DNA of 64,000 bases from JAEUMG01 sp046349315. GTDB lineage: Bacteria > Pseudomonadota > Alphaproteobacteria > Rhizobiales > Aestuariivirgaceae. Shown piece by piece: positions 59,860 to 64,000 of the stretch (its first letter is position 1; every line of letters starts with the position of its first letter). The notes beneath the pieces were generated by a model, which did no database searches, had not been told where the DNA came from, and worked only from the letters and a program-made list of their open reading frames with translations. The position numbers and the translations under genes were made by a program. The DNA lies in NCBI GenBank assembly GCA_046349315.1, contig JAXMCQ010000006.1, positions 124,001 through 188,000 on the forward strand, written 5' to 3'.

Positions 59860-60612
59860 CTACGGCCGAGAGCGCGGCGGTCCGTAGAGGCGCTGGACGG
59901 CGGCGATGTCACTAGCCTGCGGACCGTCGATCTTCTCGTCATAGCGAAAGCCCATTAGCGAACCGCTGGCGCCCGGATGATCTATGCCAATGGCATGGCC
60001 GATCTCGTGCGCGAAGGTGTGGCGGATATCGTAGACCTTGAGATTGCCGTCGAAACCGATCTTCCAGCGTCTTGCCGGGTTCAGGCAGATGAGCGACTGG
60101 CGGATGCTGTCGACGTTCGGAGCGAGCGCGGGCGAGACCTTTTCGGGCTTGTCACCGGCCCCGCCCAGAGCCTTCTGAACGATCGAGGGCTTGTCGGCCA
60201 GTTGCGTTACCGGCGCGACGTTGGAGAAGGCCCAGCCGGTGGGTTTTCCCTGGGCACCAAAGACGATGCCCGCATCCTCGACGCGGGCAACTTCGCGAAA
60301 TGTTACGTCGGCGACTTTTTCCCACTCGTTGAACGCCGCCCTTACTTCCCGGCGTAGCTTGTCAACGGTCGAACCCGATGCCGTCGCAAGTCCGTCGAAA
60401 GGCGCCATCGACGCACAGTTGCGGGCGCCATCAAATGTCATTGGTTTAGTCGCGAAAGTATAGGTCACGACGGCGCCGGAACCGAGTGCCGGTTTTCCCC
60501 ATTTGACCAGGCTGCCGTTCAGGCTGAGCAGTCGGTACTCGGCCGCGAGCGCCGGAGCGGCGCAGGCCACAACACCAATCAGGGCACTGAATGCCCAACG
60601 CTTTACCTGCAT
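59860..60612 (-). CDS. Exported matrixin-like (M10) zinc metalloprotease
   Basis: A 250-aa protein with a signal peptide (cleavage near ALA-AEY, residue 23). The zinc motif is HEIGHAIGIDH (His202, His206, His212), the metzincin HExGHxxGxxH, followed by a Met-turn candidate in SLMGF and a terminal DIAAVQRLYG helix as in matrixins. Without propeptide or C-terminal domains it is a minimal protease. ATG at 60612 is used; the frame is open to 60696 without a family match. Confidence 0.82.
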   Translation of the reverse strand: MQVKRWAFSALIGVVACAAPALAAEYRLLSLNGSLVKWGKPALGSGAVVTYTFATKPMTFDGARNCASMAPFDGLATASGSTVDKLRREVRAAFNEWEKVADVTFREVARVEDAGIVFGAQGKPTGWAFSNVAPVTQLADKPSIVQKALGGAGDKPEKVSPALAPNVDSIRQSLICLNPARRWKIGFDGNLKVYDIRHTFAHEIGHAIGIDHPGASGSLMGFRYDEKIDGPQASDIAAVQRLYGPPRSRP

Positions 60613-60716
60613 CAATCTCCCCATCCATCCTGCACCCGTCGGCGCGGCGGACAACTGCAAATTCTTGTTTCCTCGCTCTGCCGTCAAGCCGTACAAGCTG
60701 CCCTTTGGGCAGTGGG

Positions 60717-60745
60717 TTGCATCGCTGCAAGAGCGCCTGTATAAG
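60717..60745 (+). promoter_or_regulatory. Sigma-70-type promoter for rplY
   Basis: TTGCAT (60717-60722) and TATAAG (60740-60745) are 17 bases apart and 68 bases before the rplY ATG. Confidence 0.55.
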
Positions 60746-60813
60746 CCCCCCGCCTGCGGGCGCCGGTCACCCCTGGAGGAAGGCCCGCGGCGAACTACAT
60801 TCAGGAGAGTATT

Positions 60814-61584
60814 ATGTCAAAGATCGTGAATCTCAAGGCCACGGCGCGTGGCCAGGGTGGCAAGGGGGCCTCCCGCGCAGTGCGCCGCGAAGGTCGTGTC
60901 CCTGCCGTCGTCTATGGCGACAAAAAAGAACCCCAAATGGTTTCGCTCGCTTACAACGAGCTGCAGCCGCATGTGCAGTCGGGCCGTTTCCTGTCGACAT
61001 TGATCGACCTCGAAATCGAAGGCGCGACGGTACGTGCCATTCCGCGCGACATCCAGTTCGAGCCGGTTCGCGACTTCATCACCCATGTCGACTTCCTGCG
61101 GCTTGGCAAGAATGCCCGGATCGCGGTCGCCATTCCGGTGCATTTCAAGAATCAGGAAATCTGCCCCGGAATCAAGAAGGGCGGCGTTCTCAACATCGTC
61201 AGCCACGAGCTTGAGCTTTACTGCCCGGCGGATTTCATCCCGGACGATATCGTGATCGATCTGGCCAATCTCGAAATGAACAAGAGCGTTCACATTGGCG
61301 ATGTTCAGTTGCCGGCCAATGTGACGCCGGTCAGCCGCGATCGCGATCTCACGATCGCGACGATCACCGCGCCTGGCGGTGTCCAGGAAGGCGAGGTGGC
61401 GGTGGCGGCCGAAGGCGCTGCTCCTGCCGAAGTTCCGGCGACGGCGCAGAAGGCTCCGGCAGCGGCGCCTGGCGCAGCACCTGGCGCGAAAGACGCCAAG
61501 GCGGCTCCGGCCGCAGCGGCTGGCGGCAAGGATGCCAAGGCGGCTCCGGCTCCGGCAGCCAAGGGCGGCGAGAAGAAGAAGTAA
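60814..61584 (+). CDS. rplY: Ribosomal protein bL25 / Ctc
   Basis: A 256-aa long-form L25 (CTC type). The N-terminal 5S rRNA-binding domain (GRVPAVVYGDKKEPQMVS near 30-47; IDLEIEG) is followed by the beta C-terminal domain (FRDFITHVDFLRL-type VRDFITHVDFLRL). The last about 60 residues are Ala/Pro/Lys-rich low-complexity sequence (repeats of AAPGA, KAAPA and GGKDAKAAP). GGAGA lies upstream of the ATG. It precedes pth and ychF in the order usual for this class. Confidence 0.93.
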   Translation: MSKIVNLKATARGQGGKGASRAVRREGRVPAVVYGDKKEPQMVSLAYNELQPHVQSGRFLSTLIDLEIEGATVRAIPRDIQFEPVRDFITHVDFLRLGKNARIAVAIPVHFKNQEICPGIKKGGVLNIVSHELELYCPADFIPDDIVIDLANLEMNKSVHIGDVQLPANVTPVSRDRDLTIATITAPGGVQEGEVAVAAEGAAPAEVPATAQKAPAAAPGAAPGAKDAKAAPAAAAGGKDAKAAPAPAAKGGEKKK

Positions 61585-61610
61585 GCCCGCCCACTCTGTG
61601 GGGGTGGCTC

Positions 61611-62213
61611 ATGCAACTCGTCGTCGGTCTCGGTAATCCTGGGACCAAATATACCGGCAACCGGCACAATATCGGCTTCATGGCGGTGGACGAAATCGTC
61701 CGCCGCCATGGCTTCTCGCCGTGGCGGCGACGCTTCCAGGGGGAAACCGCTGAAGCGACGATTGCCGGCGATAAGGTGCTGATCTTGAAACCCTCGACCT
61801 ATATGAACGAGTCGGGACGCTCGGTCGGCGAAGCGATGCGGTTCTTTAATCTCGAGCCGACCGATGTGACCGTCATCCATGACGAGATCGATCTCCCGCC
61901 CGGCAAGGTGCGGGTAAAGCTCGGAGGCGGCCATGCCGGGAATAACGGCATCCGTTCGGTGAGCGCTCATATCGGGCCGCATTATCGGCGCGTGCGGCTT
62001 GGCGTCGGCCATCCCGGCGACAAGAATATGGTGATGCCGCACGTGTTGAACGACTTCGCCAAGGACGAAAAGGCGTGGCTCGACCCGCTCCTTGCGGCGG
62101 TGGCGGATGAGTTTCCGCTGTTGATCGCGGGCGAGGATGCAAAATTTCAAAGCAAAGTTCATCTGGCCGTCAATCCGGCTCGTGAGAAGACTGCAAAACC
62201 GGAGACGGCATAA
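61611..62213 (+). CDS. pth: Peptidyl-tRNA hydrolase
   Basis: A 200-aa enzyme that frees tRNA from stalled peptidyl-tRNA. VVGLGNPGTKYTGNRHNIGF (4-23) with the catalytic His, PSTYMNESGRSV near 63-74, and HDEIDLPPGKVRVKLGGGHAGNNG near 88-111 are all present. It begins 26 bases after rplY and shares one base with ychF (TAATG). Confidence 0.95.
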   Translation: MQLVVGLGNPGTKYTGNRHNIGFMAVDEIVRRHGFSPWRRRFQGETAEATIAGDKVLILKPSTYMNESGRSVGEAMRFFNLEPTDVTVIHDEIDLPPGKVRVKLGGGHAGNNGIRSVSAHIGPHYRRVRLGVGHPGDKNMVMPHVLNDFAKDEKAWLDPLLAAVADEFPLLIAGEDAKFQSKVHLAVNPAREKTAKPETA

Positions 62214-63310
62214 TGGGTTTCAAATGTGGCATTGTCGGACTTCCCAATGTCGGCAAGTCGACCTTGTTCAATGCGCTGACCCAGACCGCGGCAGCGCAGG
62301 CGGCGAATTATCCGTTCTGTACGATCGAGCCCAATGTCGGCGATGTCGGCGTTCCCGATCCGCGGCTTGATGCACTGGCTGATATTGCGGGCTCGGCACA
62401 GATCATCCCAACGCGGTTGACCTTCGTCGATATCGCAGGGCTGGTGCGCGGCGCATCGAAAGGCGAGGGGCTCGGCAACCAGTTCCTCGCCAATATCCGC
62501 GAGGTCGATGCCATCGCGCATGTGGTGCGCTGCTTCGAAGACACCGACATCACTCATGTCGAAGGCAAGATCGATCCGGTCGCCGATATCGAAACGATCG
62601 AGACCGAATTGATGCTGGCCGATCTCGATTCGCTTGAAAAGCGCGCGCTCAGTCTCGAGAAGCGTGCAAAGAGCGGCGACAAGGACTTGAAAGAGCAACT
62701 CGATCTCGTCAATCGCTGCCTCGTGCTCTTGCGCGAGGGCAAGCCGGCGCGTCTAGTCGACCGTACGGCGGAAGAAGAGCGTAATTTCCGCATGCTCGGG
62801 CTCCTCTCCTCGAAGCCGGTGCTTTACGTCTGCAATGTTGAGGAGGCAGCCGCCGACAAAGGCAATGCATTTTCGGATCGGGTGAAGGTGCGTGCGGCCG
62901 AAGAGGGCGCTAAGGCCGTTGTGATTTCGGCCAAGATCGAAAGCGAGATCGCGGTTCTGCCCGAAGCCGACCGCCGCGATTATCTCGATGCTGTCGGCCT
63001 CGCCGAGCCCGGTCTCAACCGGGTCATTAGGGCTGGCTATGAACTCCTTGATCTTGTTACCTATTTCACCGCCGGCCCCAAGGAGGCGCGGGCCTGGACG
63101 ATCACTCGCGGCACGCGCGCACCGCAAGCCGCAGGCGTGATCCATACGGATTTCGAGAAGGGCTTCATCCGTGCCGAGACGATCGCCTATGACGATTATA
63201 TCGGGCTCAAGGGCGAAGCAGGCGCGCGCGATGGCGGCAAGCTTCGGCTTGAAGGAAAAGAGTATGTCGTGAAGGACGGCGACGTTCTGCATTTCCGCTT
63301 TGCCAACTGA
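62213..63310 (+). CDS. ychF: YchF/OLA1-type ATPase
   Basis: A 365-aa Obg-related NTPase. G1 is GLPNVGKST (9-17), G3 DIAGLVRGASKGEGLGN (near 79-95), and the G4-equivalent is NVEE rather than NKxD, which explains ATP in place of GTP preference. A C-terminal TGS domain ends with VVKDGDVLHFRF. Acts in stress and translation-associated regulation. Confidence 0.95.
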   Translation: MGFKCGIVGLPNVGKSTLFNALTQTAAAQAANYPFCTIEPNVGDVGVPDPRLDALADIAGSAQIIPTRLTFVDIAGLVRGASKGEGLGNQFLANIREVDAIAHVVRCFEDTDITHVEGKIDPVADIETIETELMLADLDSLEKRALSLEKRAKSGDKDLKEQLDLVNRCLVLLREGKPARLVDRTAEEERNFRMLGLLSSKPVLYVCNVEEAAADKGNAFSDRVKVRAAEEGAKAVVISAKIESEIAVLPEADRRDYLDAVGLAEPGLNRVIRAGYELLDLVTYFTAGPKEARAWTITRGTRAPQAAGVIHTDFEKGFIRAETIAYDDYIGLKGEAGARDGGKLRLEGKEYVVKDGDVLHFRFAN

Positions 63311-63317
63311 GCCGTCG

Positions 63318-63779
63318 ATGACTGTACAACCCGGGCTTCTCCATTACGAAGACTTCCATGTCGGGATGGTGATCGATCTCGGCAGCTATCCTGTAACGGT
63401 CGAAGAAATTGTCTCGTTCGCCAATGAATTCGATCCGCATCCCTTTCACCTTGATGAGGAGGCGGGACGCAAATCGATCCTTGGTGGTTTGTGCGCCTCA
63501 GGCTGGCATAGCTGCGCGATGCTGATGCGCATGCTGGTCGACGGTTATTTGAGCCGTACAGCGGGCATGGGATCGAACGGCGTGGACGAGGTGAAGTGGC
63601 TCAAGCCTGTCTTTGCCGGCGAGACGTTGAAGGCGACCGTGACTGTGACTGCGAAGCGGGTTTCATCGCGAAAGCCCGAAATGGGCATCCTCACCATGCG
63701 TGCCGATGTGTTGAACGGACATGGCGAGCGCAAGATGGAAATGACTGCCGTCAATCTCGTGAAGGTGCGTCATCCATGA
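63318..63779 (+). CDS. MaoC-family (R)-enoyl-CoA hydratase-like protein
   Basis: A 153-aa hotdog-fold protein with FANEFDPHPFHLDEE, carrying the hydratase Asp-x4-His pair, then CASGWHSCAMLMRM. It begins 7 bases past ychF and overlaps a second MaoC gene by 4 bases, so it probably forms a heterodimer with it. The acyl-CoA substrate is unknown. Confidence 0.85.
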   Translation: MTVQPGLLHYEDFHVGMVIDLGSYPVTVEEIVSFANEFDPHPFHLDEEAGRKSILGGLCASGWHSCAMLMRMLVDGYLSRTAGMGSNGVDEVKWLKPVFAGETLKATVTVTAKRVSSRKPEMGILTMRADVLNGHGERKMEMTAVNLVKVRHP

Positions 63780-64000
63780 TGGGGCTCTATTTCGACGAGA
63801 TCGAGCCGGGGCGCGTTGATGCACTTGGCAGTTATGAGTTCACGCGCGAAGCGGTGCTGAAATTTGCGCGCGCTTATGACCCGCAGGCATTTCATCTAAG
63901 TGATGAAGCGGCGGCGAAAAGCCATTTCGGAAAGCTTGCTGCGAGCGGCTGGCATACCGCGGCGGGCTGGATGCGCTGCTACGTCGAGACCAGCATGCGA
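63776..64000 (+). CDS. MaoC-family protein, second of a tandem pair, truncated by the window edge
   Basis: Seventy-five codons are visible. They read FDEIEPG, then FARAYDPQAFHLSDEAAAKS and LAASGWHTAAGW, a diverged copy of the previous gene's core with the Asp and His retained (DPQAFH). ATG at 63776 overlaps the preceding stop; a second ATG follows directly. The rest lies beyond the window. Confidence 0.82.
   Translation, partial: MMGLYFDEIEPGRVDALGSYEFTREAVLKFARAYDPQAFHLSDEAAAKSHFGKLAASGWHTAAGWMRCYVETSMR

Overview
The window reads as chromosome of a G+C-rich alphaproteobacterium. Supporting signs are a Caulobacter-type ceramide operon, a COQ9-family ubiquinone protein, a PetP/PetR-type MarR and response-regulator pair, the series DUF1285 / CoA pyrophosphatase / CCA-adding enzyme, the order uvrC-pgsA-moaD, and the series lgt-midA-pgeF ... 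prs ... rplY-pth-ychF-maoC. I see no rRNA, tRNA, CRISPR array, integrase or transposase. Genus cannot be fixed from the sequence alone.

Positions 99-15929 are the most distinctive part: a sphingolipid region. A plus-strand operon (acyl-ACP synthetase, ceramide reductase, dedicated acyl carrier protein, serine palmitoyltransferase) makes the long-chain base. A GNAT-type bacterial ceramide synthase lies about 9 kb away. Between them, on the minus strand, are a Tam41-like cytidylyltransferase candidate, a DAG-kinase-family lipid kinase (ceramide kinase candidate), a CDP-alcohol phosphotransferase, an LptG/LptF-like permease pair, a HIT protein, a metallophosphoesterase and one of two nucleotidyltransferases. 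An ABC exporter follows the ceramide synthase. Together they look like a full route: synthesis, 1-phosphorylation, CDP activation and headgroup transfer, flipping, and possibly outer-membrane delivery.

Positions 16045-34213 are largely housekeeping: Nudix and GNAT proteins; a MoxR/DUF58/DUF4159/membrane-protein operon; DUF1285, CoA pyrophosphatase and CCA-adding enzyme; a FolM-like reductase overlapping folB; a methyltransferase; a DUF6644-like and DUF6152 pair; uvrC-pgsA-moaD; and two small envelope proteins. Positions 34214-44830 are more accessory: an M23 peptidase, an A+T-richer DUF2235 hydrolase with its own strong promoter and palindrome, a GMC oxidoreductase, a glutamine-synthetase-like enzyme, ilvE, and a MarR / response regulator / histidine kinase operon with an operator over its first start codon.

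Positions 44834-54618 hold csaA, coq9, proC, a YbjN protein, ubiK, lgt-midA-pgeF, a Tat-exported carbonic anhydrase next to a DUF1989 protein, a lipoprotein and prs. Positions 54628-60612 look like an accessory insertion between prs and rplY: an SDR/TetR pair with a clear operator, a frameshifted sulfotransferase, a SelW-like thioredoxin-fold protein, an exported arylsulfatase and a matrixin-like protease. The window ends with rplY-pth-ychF and two tandem MaoC genes, the second cut by the window edge.

Two classes of G+C-rich inverted repeats recur in the gaps between genes and occupy most of the longer noncoding stretches. Many start codons were reassigned from ribosome-binding sites, overlaps or signal peptides; each case is noted in the entry.
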